A stretch of DNA of 23,597 bases from UKL13-2 sp031368465 (GTDB lineage: Bacteria > Pseudomonadota > Gammaproteobacteria > Burkholderiales > Usitatibacteraceae), in assembly GCA_031368465.1 (NCBI GenBank), contig JANMNT010000275.1:1-23597 (forward strand). The letters are read 5' to 3'. Below the pieces are notes generated by a model that worked only from the letters and a program-made list of their open reading frames with translations, was not told the origin of the DNA and ran no database searches. The translations under genes and the position numbers were made by a program. Position 1 is the stretch's first letter. Every line of letters begins with the position of its first letter. Of this stretch, positions 16,470 through 23,597 are shown one piece after another.

Positions 16470-17246
16470 TCACTTCAAGCTGCCAGACAAAAACTGCCTG
16501 AGGCGCTCACTTTGCGGCTGGCTCAACACCACTTTCGGGTCGCCTGTTTCCTCGATACAGCCCTGATGCAGGAAAACCACGCGGTTTGAAACCTCGCGGG
16601 CAAAACCCATTTCGTGGGTCACGACAATCATGGTGCGGCCCTCGGCGGCAAGATCACGCATGACGCGCAACACCTCGCCGACCAATTCCGGGTCGAGCGC
16701 CGAGGTCGGCTCGTCAAACAGCATCACATCCGGCTCCATCGCCAGCGCACGCGCAATCGCCACGCGCTGCTGCTCGCCGCCGGACAAATGTGCCGGATAA
16801 AAATCCTTGCAGTGCCACACACCGACCCGGTTGAGGTATTGCTCGGCGCGCGCCAGCGCGTCGGCGCGTGACAAACCCAGCACCTGCATCGGCTCCTCGA
16901 TCACGTTTTCGGCGACCGTCATATGCGCCCAAAGATTGAAGTGCTGAAACACCATTGCCAGCCGTGCCCGAAATTTTTCCAGCGCGCGCGCGTCAGCCGC
17001 CATCAACGTGCCATCTTTGGCGCGCTTTAACGCCAGCGTTTCCCCGTTGAGTTTAATGGTGCCTTCATGCGGCTGCTCGAGCAGATTCATGCAGCGCAGC
17101 CAGGTGCTTTTGCCGGAACCCGAGGAGCCGATGATGCTGATCACATCGCCCCGCCTGGCCGACAACGACACCCCTTTTAAGACCTCGTGGGTACCGAAGC
17201 GTTTGACGATGTTCTCAACTTCGAGCATTTGCGCATCAGTATTCAT
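16470..17246 (-). CDS. aotP: Arginine/ornithine ABC transporter ATP-binding subunit
   Basis: The ATPase of the AotJQMP importer, on the cytoplasmic face of the inner membrane. The 258 residues carry Walker A GSSGSGKST (40-48), Q-loop VFQHFNLW (99-106), signature LSGGEQQR (154-161), Walker B VMLFDEPTSALDPE (174-187) and His211 of the H-loop (VVTHEMGFA). This is the HisP/GlnQ-type polar amino acid group. The ATG directly follows the aotO stop (TAG then ATG), so it is probably coupled. A second in-frame ATG at 17228 (MLEVENIVKRFG) is also possible as the start. Confidence 0.93.
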   Translation of the reverse strand: MNTDAQMLEVENIVKRFGTHEVLKGVSLSARRGDVISIIGSSGSGKSTWLRCMNLLEQPHEGTIKLNGETLALKRAKDGTLMAADARALEKFRARLAMVFQHFNLWAHMTVAENVIEEPMQVLGLSRADALARAEQYLNRVGVWHCKDFYPAHLSGGEQQRVAIARALAMEPDVMLFDEPTSALDPELVGEVLRVMRDLAAEGRTMIVVTHEMGFAREVSNRVVFLHQGCIEETGDPKVVLSQPQSERLRQFLSGSLK

Positions 17247-18362
17247 CTACGCACTCAACAGGTTGCCGGTGCGAAACGCCACCTTCCCGGCGATTTTGCA
17301 CAGCCGCATACCGGCATGGGCAAAGCGACGGTTCTCGCGCGCGTACATGATGCCCTCGGTGGTCGCCCTGAGTTGGATGGTTTCACCGGTCAGCGGATTG
17401 GTAACATCCGCCACCGCTTCACCCACCTTGATGGTCTCGCCCAACTCACGCAAGAACGACACCACGCCCGACACGGGTGTCTCGATCGCTTCGGAGCCTG
17501 CCAGTGGTGTCGCGGTTTCGATCAATGCCGGCATGGCGGGCGCCCCGCCTTCAATCAATTCAAGCGCCATCAAGTAATTGATGATCGCCGTCGTATCTTG
17601 TTTTGCATGCCGATGGGTGACGTCGACATGCCCACGCAGCTCGACCGTCACCGACACACAGCCGAATGGAATAGGATGCGCCGGAAATTTTTCCTTGAGC
17701 AGCCACCATGTCCGCGAACATGCCTCGTCAAATGGATATTCGCCCGAGGTCGTTTCCAGCAGTGTTGCAACTGCGCCCATGTAACGCGCCAGCGGCTCGA
17801 CCCGCGGCCACAACGGGCTGCCGGTATAGAGATGCAACATCGCTTCCGAATCACAATGCAAATCAAGCACGATGTCGGCGTCGGCAGCCAATGTGAACAA
17901 CACCTGACGCAGGCTGGCCAATTCTGTTTTTGGCACGCGTGCATTGACCGCCTCAATCAGCGCCCGCCGGATCAACACCGCATTGTGTTGTTGATCGTCG
18001 CCCAATTTCCCGGTGACCATGGCGGCCACGGCATCGACCACATCCGGATAGTGGCGGTTGAAATTTTCCGCCGACATTAATTCAAAGCGGCCGATGTGTG
18101 AATGGTCCAGCCATTGCGCCAAGCCGATTGGATTGGCAACCGGCACCACCACCACCTCACACTTCAGTTTGCCGGCTTGCTCGAGTTTGGCCAGCGTCTC
18201 GCGTAGATGATGAGCGACCAACAGGCCCGGCGCCTCATCGGCGTGCAACGCCGCTTGCACATAAACTTTGCGACCCGTGCCGGCCGGACCATAGTGAAAA
18301 CTGGTGACTTCGCGTTTGGTACCAATGGCGGGGGACAACAACGGATGATTTTTGATTTGCAT
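17247..18362 (-). CDS. aotO: AotO/CphZ: aspartoacylase-family zinc hydrolase, probable cyanophycin dipeptide (beta-Asp-Arg) hydrolase
   Basis: The family (succinylglutamate desuccinylase/aspartoacylase, M14-like) hydrolyses amide bonds with one zinc. Visible ligands are His40 and Glu43 (HADE) and His169 (DLHCD), with catalytic Glu241 in VTVELRG. The C-terminal 80 residues (SGVVSFLRELGETIKVGE...) form the lipoyl-like barrel of the family. At 371 residues it is longer than AstE (about 320-330), sits inside the transporter genes and follows the HPLLSPAIGTKRE start of AotO, so I do not call it AstE. As I recall from published work, P. aeruginosa AotO is a CphZ that splits beta-Asp-Arg; the cyanophycinase three genes upstream of aotM supports this here. 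ATG 18362 is preferred; a TTG at 18377 would give a TTGA overlap with aotM. Confidence 0.85.
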   Translation of the reverse strand: MQIKNHPLLSPAIGTKREVTSFHYGPAGTGRKVYVQAALHADEAPGLLVAHHLRETLAKLEQAGKLKCEVVVVPVANPIGLAQWLDHSHIGRFELMSAENFNRHYPDVVDAVAAMVTGKLGDDQQHNAVLIRRALIEAVNARVPKTELASLRQVLFTLAADADIVLDLHCDSEAMLHLYTGSPLWPRVEPLARYMGAVATLLETTSGEYPFDEACSRTWWLLKEKFPAHPIPFGCVSVTVELRGHVDVTHRHAKQDTTAIINYLMALELIEGGAPAMPALIETATPLAGSEAIETPVSGVVSFLRELGETIKVGEAVADVTNPLTGETIQLRATTEGIMYARENRRFAHAGMRLCKIAGKVAFRTGNLLSA

Positions 18363-18373
18363 AATTTCGGATT

Positions 18374-19096
18374 TCAAGGGGCAAGTGCAATTGGCTGCAG
18401 GACCGTCTGTGACCGCGGGACAAGGTGTCGCAACCAGCGTTTTTCGGCGAAGTGAAACAAGCTGACCAGCATGAAGGTCAGCGCAAGATAAAAAATACCG
18501 GCGGTGACAAATGCTTCAAACGGCAGGTAGGTGCGTGCATTCATCTCGCGGGCGGCACCGGTCAGGTCAACCAGCGTGACGGTGCTGGCGAGCGAGGTGC
18601 CGTGCAGCATCATGATCACCTCGTTGGAATAGGCCGGCAACGCACGACGCATCGACGACGGCAACACGATGCGCGTCAGCACCCGCCAACCGGATAGACC
18701 AAGACTGCGCGCCGCCTCAACTTCACCGGCAGGGATCGCGCGCATGGCACCGGCAATAATTTCCGCCGTGTATGCCGAGGTGTTCAAGGTGAAGGTCAAC
18801 ATCGCGCAAAACCATGCGGAAGAAAACCACGGCCACAGCGCACTGTCACGCACGGCATCGAACTGTGCCATGCCGTAATAAATCAAAAATAATTGCACCA
18901 ACATCGGCGTGCCGCGCATCACATAGGTATACGCCCACACCGGCCACGACAGCCACCGATTGTTGCTGGCCCGCGCCACACCAAGTGGAATGGCCAACGC
19001 CAGCCCGAACAATAGCGCCACGCCAAGCAGCTGCAACGTGACACCCACGCCGGCAAGGTAGCTTGGAATGGCTTCTGTGATGGCGTCAAAATTCAT
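18374..19096 (-). CDS. aotM: Arginine/ornithine ABC transporter permease
   Basis: Inner-membrane permease of the His/Glu/Gln/Arg ABC family, 240 residues with about five membrane spans (first at 13-40, TLQLLGVALLFGLALAIPLGV). The permease-ATPase coupling EAA loop is EVEAARSLGLSGWRVLTRIVLPSSMRRALP (about 127-156). The RGTPMLVQLFLIYYG stretch is typical of this family. It is the M component because its sequence and place follow aotQ; a GAAGAG ribosome site precedes the ATG. It is followed immediately by aotO. Confidence 0.92.
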   Translation of the reverse strand: MNFDAITEAIPSYLAGVGVTLQLLGVALLFGLALAIPLGVARASNNRWLSWPVWAYTYVMRGTPMLVQLFLIYYGMAQFDAVRDSALWPWFSSAWFCAMLTFTLNTSAYTAEIIAGAMRAIPAGEVEAARSLGLSGWRVLTRIVLPSSMRRALPAYSNEVIMMLHGTSLASTVTLVDLTGAAREMNARTYLPFEAFVTAGIFYLALTFMLVSLFHFAEKRWLRHLVPRSQTVLQPIALAP

Positions 19097-19119
19097 GGGT
19101 GACGACTCTTCAATCGGTC

Positions 19120-19806
19120 TCAGGCGGCGCGACGGATGCCGACACTGTATCGGCGCTCAAGCACACCAAGGCCCAGCAATGACACCGTGGTGATGGAAAG
19201 ATAAATTGCAGCGGCGGCACAATAAAAAGTAAACGGTTCGCGGGTCGCACCCGCCGCCATACCGGCGCGGTGCATCATGTCGGTCAGCCCGATCACCGAT
19301 ACCAGCGCGGTCGACTTGACGAGCACCAACCAGTTATTGGTAAATCCGGGAATCGCCAATCGGATCATCTGCGGAAACGTAATCCGCCAAAACACCTTCG
19401 TGCGCGACATGCCAAACGCCAGCCCCGCCTCTCGTTGGCCGGGATGAATCGCGAGCAGCGCGCCACGAAATGTCTCGGTCAGATACGCGCCAAAAATGAA
19501 TCCAATGGTCGCCACCCCGGCGACAAACGGATCGATATCGAGCGTATTCTCGTAACCCAGAGACAACGCAACGGCGTTGATGGCGAGTTGACCGCCGTAA
19601 AAAATCAGCAACATCAACACCAGATCAGGCACACCGCGAATGATGGTGGTGTATGCGGTTGCCGTGCCCCGTAATAACGGCAACTTTGAAAGGCGCGCTG
19701 CCGCGCCGAGCAGTCCCAGCAGCACCGCGATAACCAATGACAAAAACGCCACCGCAAGCGTAATGCCGGTGCCTTCGATCAGTGTTGGTAAAAAACCGTG
19801 CAGCAT
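19120..19806 (-). CDS. aotQ: Arginine/ornithine ABC transporter permease
   Basis: Second permease of the importer, 228 residues. It starts MLHGFLPTLIEGTGITLAVAFLSLVIAVLLGLLGA (first span about 14-35) and contains RGVPDLVLMLLIFYGGQ and the coupling loop QREAGLAFGMSRTKVFWRITFPQMIRLAIPG. It is 15 bases downstream of aotJ and 23 bases upstream of aotM. It is paralogous to aotM, and the pair forms the transmembrane channel. Confidence 0.92.
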   Translation of the reverse strand: MLHGFLPTLIEGTGITLAVAFLSLVIAVLLGLLGAAARLSKLPLLRGTATAYTTIIRGVPDLVLMLLIFYGGQLAINAVALSLGYENTLDIDPFVAGVATIGFIFGAYLTETFRGALLAIHPGQREAGLAFGMSRTKVFWRITFPQMIRLAIPGFTNNWLVLVKSTALVSVIGLTDMMHRAGMAAGATREPFTFYCAAAAIYLSITTVSLLGLGVLERRYSVGIRRAA

Positions 19807-19821
19807 GGATTTGTCGGCCCG

Positions 19822-20637
19822 TTACTTCTTGGTGGCCGGCGCGGATGCAACCGGCTTGCCGTACACGTCAAAATCAAAATACTTATCCTGAATTTTTTTG
19901 TACGTGCCGTTGGCGCGCATTGCTGCTATCGCGCTGTTGATGTTGTTGCGCAATTCGACATCGTTTTTGCGCATCGCCACACCGGCACCGACACCAAAAT
20001 ATTTCGGCTCTTCGTACACCGGGCCGGTAAATTCAAAATTTTTGCCTTGTGGCGTTTTCAGGAAACCCGTTTGCGCCGCAATCATGTCGACCAACGCCGC
20101 ATCAACCCGGCCGGCCGCCATATCGAGGAATACCTCATCTTGTTTTGTATAACGAACAATCTGCGCGTCTTTAAACGTATCGGTGGCAAATTTGTCGTGG
20201 GTGGTTGAACGCTGCACGCCGATTTTTTTACCCTTGAGGCCGCTGCCCGAAATTTCAATCTTTGAACCGGTCTTGACCACAAATCGCGCCGGTGTCTGGT
20301 AATACTTGTCTGAAAATTCGACCGCCTTGCGGCGCTCTTCGGTGATCGACATTGACGCGATCACCGCATCAATCTTGCGCGACTGCAACGCCGGAATCAT
20401 GCCGTCGAACGCCTGCTGCACCATCACACACTCGACTTTCAATTCTGCGCAAATGGCGTTGGCGATATCGATGTCAAAGCCGGACAACTTGCCGCTTGGA
20501 TCAATTTGACTGAAGGGTGGGTAGGCACCTTCGACACCGATACGAATTTTTTTGCCTTGCGCGAAGGTTACGGAAGCAACGACGATCAAAAGCGCCAGGC
20601 CGATTACGGGTATCATGCTGCGGGTGATGAGATTCAT
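19822..20637 (-). CDS. aotJ: Periplasmic arginine/ornithine-binding protein
   Basis: The solute receptor of the importer. The 271 residues have a signal peptide (hydrophobic stretch IPVIGLALLIVVASVTFA, cleavage probably after FA26), then an SBP-3 fold: IRIGVEGAYPPFSQIDPSGKLSGFDIDIANAICAEL, MIPALQSRKIDAVIASMSITEERRK and YVDFD/KYFDFDVYG near the end. The SMSITEERRKAVEFSDKYY segment is typical of basic amino acid receptors. The ATG overlaps the cyanophycinase stop (ATGA), and its GTGGAG ribosome site lies in the last codons of that gene. The usual promoter site in front of aotJ has thus been replaced by coding sequence. Whether it also binds beta-Asp-Arg is not visible. Confidence 0.93.
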   Translation of the reverse strand: MNLITRSMIPVIGLALLIVVASVTFAQGKKIRIGVEGAYPPFSQIDPSGKLSGFDIDIANAICAELKVECVMVQQAFDGMIPALQSRKIDAVIASMSITEERRKAVEFSDKYYQTPARFVVKTGSKIEISGSGLKGKKIGVQRSTTHDKFATDTFKDAQIVRYTKQDEVFLDMAAGRVDAALVDMIAAQTGFLKTPQGKNFEFTGPVYEEPKYFGVGAGVAMRKNDVELRNNINSAIAAMRANGTYKKIQDKYFDFDVYGKPVASAPATKK

Positions 20638-22010
20638 TTTGTTTTCTCCACTTGTCCCGCAACCGGCGTTGCGTTTACGCTGGTATTTTCGCCTGCTTTT
20701 GCCGCGTCCGCCGGTTTGGCGGCAATACCGGGTGGTGCGACCGCCGGAACATACAGCGGCGACGCCATTTTTACCGGCATGACATCCAGACCAATATTGA
20801 TCACCCCATAGTCTGCGCCCTCGCCGGACTTTGGCGCATAACCATAGGTGTCCGCACGTTTGGTCAGGCGGAACTCAAAGCCGGTCCGCGCCTCATCGCC
20901 AGCCGCATCTTTCGTGTTAGCCGGCCGAAACGCCAAGCCTTTGGCTTCGCGCTCACGGCTATCAAGCAACGTTGACATAGCGTTGACAATCGTCCGGTCG
21001 CCCAGCATATCCGGGTAAAACGGCACCGCGCCGTAATAGGGTGCGAAGTCCCTGGCTGAAGGATCAATCTTGCGGCCGGCCTTGCTGGCGGGAACGATCA
21101 CGCGATGGGTGCGCAGGTTGTATTGATCACCGCGCTCAATGGCGTGCAGCAGCGCGCCCTTGATTTGCAATGGCGGCGCACGTTCGACCGACGCGTCACG
21201 CAGATCGACCACCACCAGATGCGACGCACCGACTGCCTCCATCACACCATCACGAATAAAGGCTGCCGTGTTTTCCTCGACGCACACACCGATGGCATAA
21301 CGTTGCAGCGCCATGGTCAAGAGCATGCGGCCGATTCGACCACGCTTCACACAATGCTGATCAACAAATAACTCGTTACCGACAAACGCCAGCCCGCGAT
21401 CAATGTCGCGTCCCATGATCAGGCCGTCGCGCATCACCTTTAGCTGATCCGGAATGTCACGAATCATCACCCGCGGCATCACCGCCGCACCAGCGCTTGA
21501 GCCGGCGATGACGCCACCCCGGCGCAGAACATCGATGATCGCGTCCAGCATCGGCGTGGGTTTGCCATCGACCAACAGCGCATCGGTGATGCGCCCCTGT
21601 GCCCCGCCGGTGAAAAACACGCCGCGTGATTGGGCGATGCGCGCGATCAGGTCGGGGTCGCGTACGTCCTTGGTGACGTCGCGACCGGCAATCCGCGCTG
21701 ACAGCGGGATGACTTCCGCGACGGCACCATAACGTTGCAAGGTCTCGACGATCGCGCGGCCGGATTGTTCCGGCACACCGGAAGCGGTTGGCAGCACCAC
21801 CCAGAGGCTGCCTTTACCACCAGACGCGTCCACCAGGCGCGACCACACTGCCGCGTTGTCGGCTTGCAGCGCACCACCAATCGCGGCCACCGTCCCGCTC
21901 GCCGCACCCGGCACGGACTGCGCGGCGGCAGCCCCGGTCCAAACAATGGCGGACAATAGCAACCCACGGAAATTGCGGCGCTCTGACGAAAACAGCTTTG
22001 GCAATGGCAT
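20634..22010 (-). CDS. cphE: Secreted cyanophycinase (peptidase family S51, CphE-like)
   Basis: It hydrolyses cyanophycin to beta-Asp-Arg dipeptides. The 458 residues start with a signal peptide (basic RRNFRG then LLLSAIVWTGAAAA, cleavage near 30), so it acts outside the cytoplasm. The S51 core is clear: FFTGGAQGR (132-140), nucleophile Ser172 in AGSSAGAA, His219 in FVDQHCVKRGRIGRM and the acidic partner in VCVEENTAAF (245-246). It is longer than intracellular CphB (about 270) and resembles the extracellular CphE type; the tail after about 300 is less conserved and ends in an Ala/Pro/Lys-rich stretch. ATG 22010 is used (AAGG seven bases upstream); the TTG at 22013 adds one residue. It heads the aot-argR-aru array. 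Another S51 specificity is possible, but the neighbours favour cyanophycin. Confidence 0.88.
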   Translation of the reverse strand: MPLPKLFSSERRNFRGLLLSAIVWTGAAAAQSVPGAASGTVAAIGGALQADNAAVWSRLVDASGGKGSLWVVLPTASGVPEQSGRAIVETLQRYGAVAEVIPLSARIAGRDVTKDVRDPDLIARIAQSRGVFFTGGAQGRITDALLVDGKPTPMLDAIIDVLRRGGVIAGSSAGAAVMPRVMIRDIPDQLKVMRDGLIMGRDIDRGLAFVGNELFVDQHCVKRGRIGRMLLTMALQRYAIGVCVEENTAAFIRDGVMEAVGASHLVVVDLRDASVERAPPLQIKGALLHAIERGDQYNLRTHRVIVPASKAGRKIDPSARDFAPYYGAVPFYPDMLGDRTIVNAMSTLLDSREREAKGLAFRPANTKDAAGDEARTGFEFRLTKRADTYGYAPKSGEGADYGVINIGLDVMPVKMASPLYVPAVAPPGIAAKPADAAKAGENTSVNATPVAGQVEKTK

Positions 22011-22129
22011 CAAACGGCCTTATTGGATCTAGAGAATGGCGAGATATTGACACATCGCCGCCTCGCGCCCAACCGTCGCCGCGACCAAAACCCGCAAACC
22101 GTAACGGAAAGTCGCTTTCTTGTAAGCCG

Positions 22130-22158
22130 GTTGTACGCCGCCCGCCGGGTATTTCCAA
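22130..22158 (-). promoter_or_regulatory. Candidate promoter of the cphE-aot-argR operon
   Basis: On the minus strand TTGGAA (22158-22153) and TACAAC (22135-22130) are 17 bases apart. Each matches 4 of 6 consensus positions, as expected for an activator-assisted promoter. The predicted start near 22123 gives a leader of about 110 bases. The ArgR-like operator ends 15 bases upstream of the -35. Confidence 0.45.
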
Positions 22159-22173
22159 AAAACAACACCCCGC

Positions 22174-22210
22174 TTTCAACTTTGCGACAGCAAGTTGTCA
22201 CCAAGCGACT
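22174..22210 (-). promoter_or_regulatory. Putative ArgR operator, two tandem half-sites
   Basis: The minus strand reads AGTCGC-N8-AA (22210-22195), then five bases, then TGTCGC-N8-AA (22189-22174). The consensus I recall for Pseudomonas ArgR is TGTCGC-N8-AA-N5 in direct repeats of 21 bases. The second half matches it fully and the first differs at one base, and the phase is exact. The regulator itself is encoded downstream in the same operon. It lies upstream of cphE and also covers the -35 of the divergent receptor promoter. Confidence 0.7.
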
Positions 22211-22222
22211 ATTCCGCATATT
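22195..22222 (+). promoter_or_regulatory. Candidate promoter of the TonB-dependent receptor gene
   Basis: TTGTCA (22195-22200, 5 of 6 consensus) and CATATT (22217-22222, 4 of 6) are 16 bases apart, predicting a start near 22229 and a leader of about 119 bases. The -35 and spacer lie inside the ArgR-like operator. Other weak elements exist nearby, such as TTGACC at 22233, so this is tentative. Confidence 0.35.
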
Positions 22223-22347
22223 CCCCTTATGTTTGACCATTTGAATGGCTAGACTGCACCAGTCAAAAAACAATAAGTCGTGAAGTACCCGCAATTCCCG
22301 CTCGTCATCCTGTCAACAACACAATGCACACTATGGAGTTCAAACCC

Positions 22348-23597
22348 ATGAATGCCACGAAATCCCCGTACTTTGTCCTGAAGCCATGCGTGATCGCGGT
22401 TGCCGCGACGCTGATGACGCTGAATGTAAATGCCCAGACCGCTCCCGCGGCCCCTGCTGTCAAGGCAGAAAAAATCGAAGTGACGGGTTCGTCGATCAAA
22501 CGTATCGAAGGCGAGTCCGCGTTGCCGATCGAAGTCATCACCCGTGTGGACATCGACAAAATTGGTGTGACGACCGCAGCCGAATTGCTGCAAAAGATCA
22601 CCTCGAACGTCGGCGCCCTGACTGACGGCGCAAGCATCAGCGACCAGTCCGGCGCACAGCGCGGCTTCAACGGCGCCAACCTGCGCGGTTTGGGCGTCTC
22701 CAGCACGCTGGTGCTGCTCAATGGCAGACGTCTCGCCAATTTCGCCAGCCCCGGCGACAACTCGGGTGTCGATCTGAACAATATCCCGTCCGGTGCGATT
22801 GATCGCGTTGAGGTACTGAAGGATGGCGCGTCCGCCATCTACGGAACGGACGCAATGGGCGGCGTGATCAACTTCATTACCCGCAAGGACTATCAGGGCG
22901 TCGACTTGCGGGTCTACGCACTCAGCACCCAGCAGGGTGGCGCGGGCAAGACCACCGTGAGCGTCTCTGGTGGCATTGGCGACCTCTCCAAGGATGGATT
23001 CAACGTTTGGGGTGCGGTCGATCTGCAAAAGCTCGACTCGCTGCGTTCCAACCAGCGCGCATTTATTCGCGAATACGATCTGCCCGGCCGTCTCGGACCG
23101 CAGTTGTCGAGCAACTCGTTCCCGGCCAACGTCGATCTCACAGCGACCCAACTCACAACACTGAACAACTTCGTGCTGGCCAACCCAAACACCGCGTTGC
23201 GCGGCACCAATGCCAATGGCACATGGAACCCGGGCGGCCCAGTCACAACGACCCGTCGTGTGAACTTCTCGAGGGCATCTTGTACAGGCGGTGAAAATCC
23301 GAACTCGGTGGTTCCCTCTGGGTTGGGTGGCCGTGAAGGCTGTAGCTACAACTACATGGGCAATACCGAGATCTACCCTGAGTCCGAAAAGTCTAACTTC
23401 ATCGGACGCGCCACCTTCCAACTAACCAACAACCACCAGTTGTTTGCCGAACTCCTGTTGAGCAAGACCACGACGGACTATGCTGCTTCGCCGGCGACAT
23501 CAGGTCGGATCAGGACCTCGTCCAACGTGTTCCTGCCGGCCTCCTTGCAGGCGGTGACCGGCATCACGACGCCGGTCGATTTTCGCTTCCGCTTGGT
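22348..23597 (+). CDS. TonB-dependent outer-membrane receptor, 5' part
   Basis: An uninterrupted frame of 416 codons runs from ATG 22348 to the window end, so the C-terminal barrel is missing. A signal peptide (hydrophobic VIAVAATLMTLNV, cleavage near NA29/Q) is followed by a TonB-box-like KIEVTGSSIKR (about 41-51). The plug domain follows: DIDKIGVTTAAELLQK, GFNGANLRGLGVSSTLVLLNGRR and IDRVEVLKDGASAIYGTDAMGGVINFIT. Barrel strands then begin. Two cysteines flank the CTGGENP...GREGCSY loop, a likely disulfide in an extracellular loop. GGAG at 22334-22337 supports ATG 22348; in-frame ATGs at 22324 and 22333 are alternatives. The ligand is unknown; divergence from the cyanophycinase-aot operon suggests a cyanophycin-derived peptide or arginine compound. 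Confidence 0.92.
   Translation, partial: MNATKSPYFVLKPCVIAVAATLMTLNVNAQTAPAAPAVKAEKIEVTGSSIKRIEGESALPIEVITRVDIDKIGVTTAAELLQKITSNVGALTDGASISDQSGAQRGFNGANLRGLGVSSTLVLLNGRRLANFASPGDNSGVDLNNIPSGAIDRVEVLKDGASAIYGTDAMGGVINFITRKDYQGVDLRVYALSTQQGGAGKTTVSVSGGIGDLSKDGFNVWGAVDLQKLDSLRSNQRAFIREYDLPGRLGPQLSSNSFPANVDLTATQLTTLNNFVLANPNTALRGTNANGTWNPGGPVTTTRRVNFSRASCTGGENPNSVVPSGLGGREGCSYNYMGNTEIYPESEKSNFIGRATFQLTNNHQLFAELLLSKTTTDYAASPATSGRIRTSSNVFLPASLQAVTGITTPVDFRFRL

Noticed and set aside
17247..18362. Calling this gene astE/aruE
   Set aside because: Length, C-terminal barrel, start sequence and the position within aotJQM-P point to AotO; the AST genes are a separate block.
22249..23421. A 390-codon open frame on the minus strand
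   Set aside because: It is antisense to the receptor gene, whose plug motifs are clear on the plus strand; the antisense translation has no family features.
1..23597. CRISPR arrays, tRNA genes, insertion sequences or integration sites
   Set aside because: I saw no regularly spaced repeats, tRNA-like cloverleaf, transposase or recombinase motif, or terminal inverted repeats.

Overview
The window comes from a Gram-negative proteobacterium, most likely a beta- or gammaproteobacterium. It has a TonB-dependent receptor, an outer-membrane autotransporter esterase, a divergent ppsA/ppsR pair, and Pseudomonas-type aot and aru loci for arginine. I cannot name the genus from sequence alone. I see no rRNA, tRNA, CRISPR array, insertion sequence or phage gene. 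Almost all the sequence is coding.

Region 1 (35-5121, minus strand) reads ppsA - elaA-like GNAT - bdhA - fused scoAB. The first three genes are separated by 3 and 0 bases, so they are probably co-transcribed. bdhA and scoAB turn 3-hydroxybutyrate into acetoacetyl-CoA, and ppsA starts gluconeogenesis. ppsR, the kinase/phosphorylase that controls PpsA, is divergent (5315-6139). The two genes share a control region with overlapping -10 elements, and the ppsA leader holds a strong hairpin.

Region 2 (6140-8776, plus strand) holds a GDSL-esterase autotransporter with a clear intrinsic terminator, followed by a small DUF2007-like protein with a C-terminal zinc ribbon.

Region 3 (8807-22010, minus strand) is the core of the window. 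It is a long tightly packed array: secreted cyanophycinase - aotJ - aotQ - aotM - aotO/cphZ - aotP - argR (AraC type) - aruC (frameshifted here) - aruF - aruG - aruD/astD - aruB/astB. The cyanophycinase overlaps aotJ by an ATGA junction. The inferred flow has four steps. Cyanophycin (multi-L-arginyl-poly-aspartate) is cut outside the cytoplasm to beta-Asp-Arg. The AotJQMP ABC transporter imports the dipeptide or arginine. AotO/CphZ splits the dipeptide to Asp and Arg. The arginine succinyltransferase (AST) pathway degrades Arg to succinylglutamate. The last AST enzyme (aruE/astE) is not in the window.

Region 4 (22011-23597) is a divergent control region carrying two 21-bp-phased half-sites that match my recollection of the Pseudomonas ArgR consensus (TGTCGC-N8-AA-N5). 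Beyond it is the 5' part of a TonB-dependent receptor that runs off the window. The receptor may bring cyanophycin fragments across the outer membrane. Together these look like one scavenging locus, from polymer to central metabolism, under one arginine-responsive operator.
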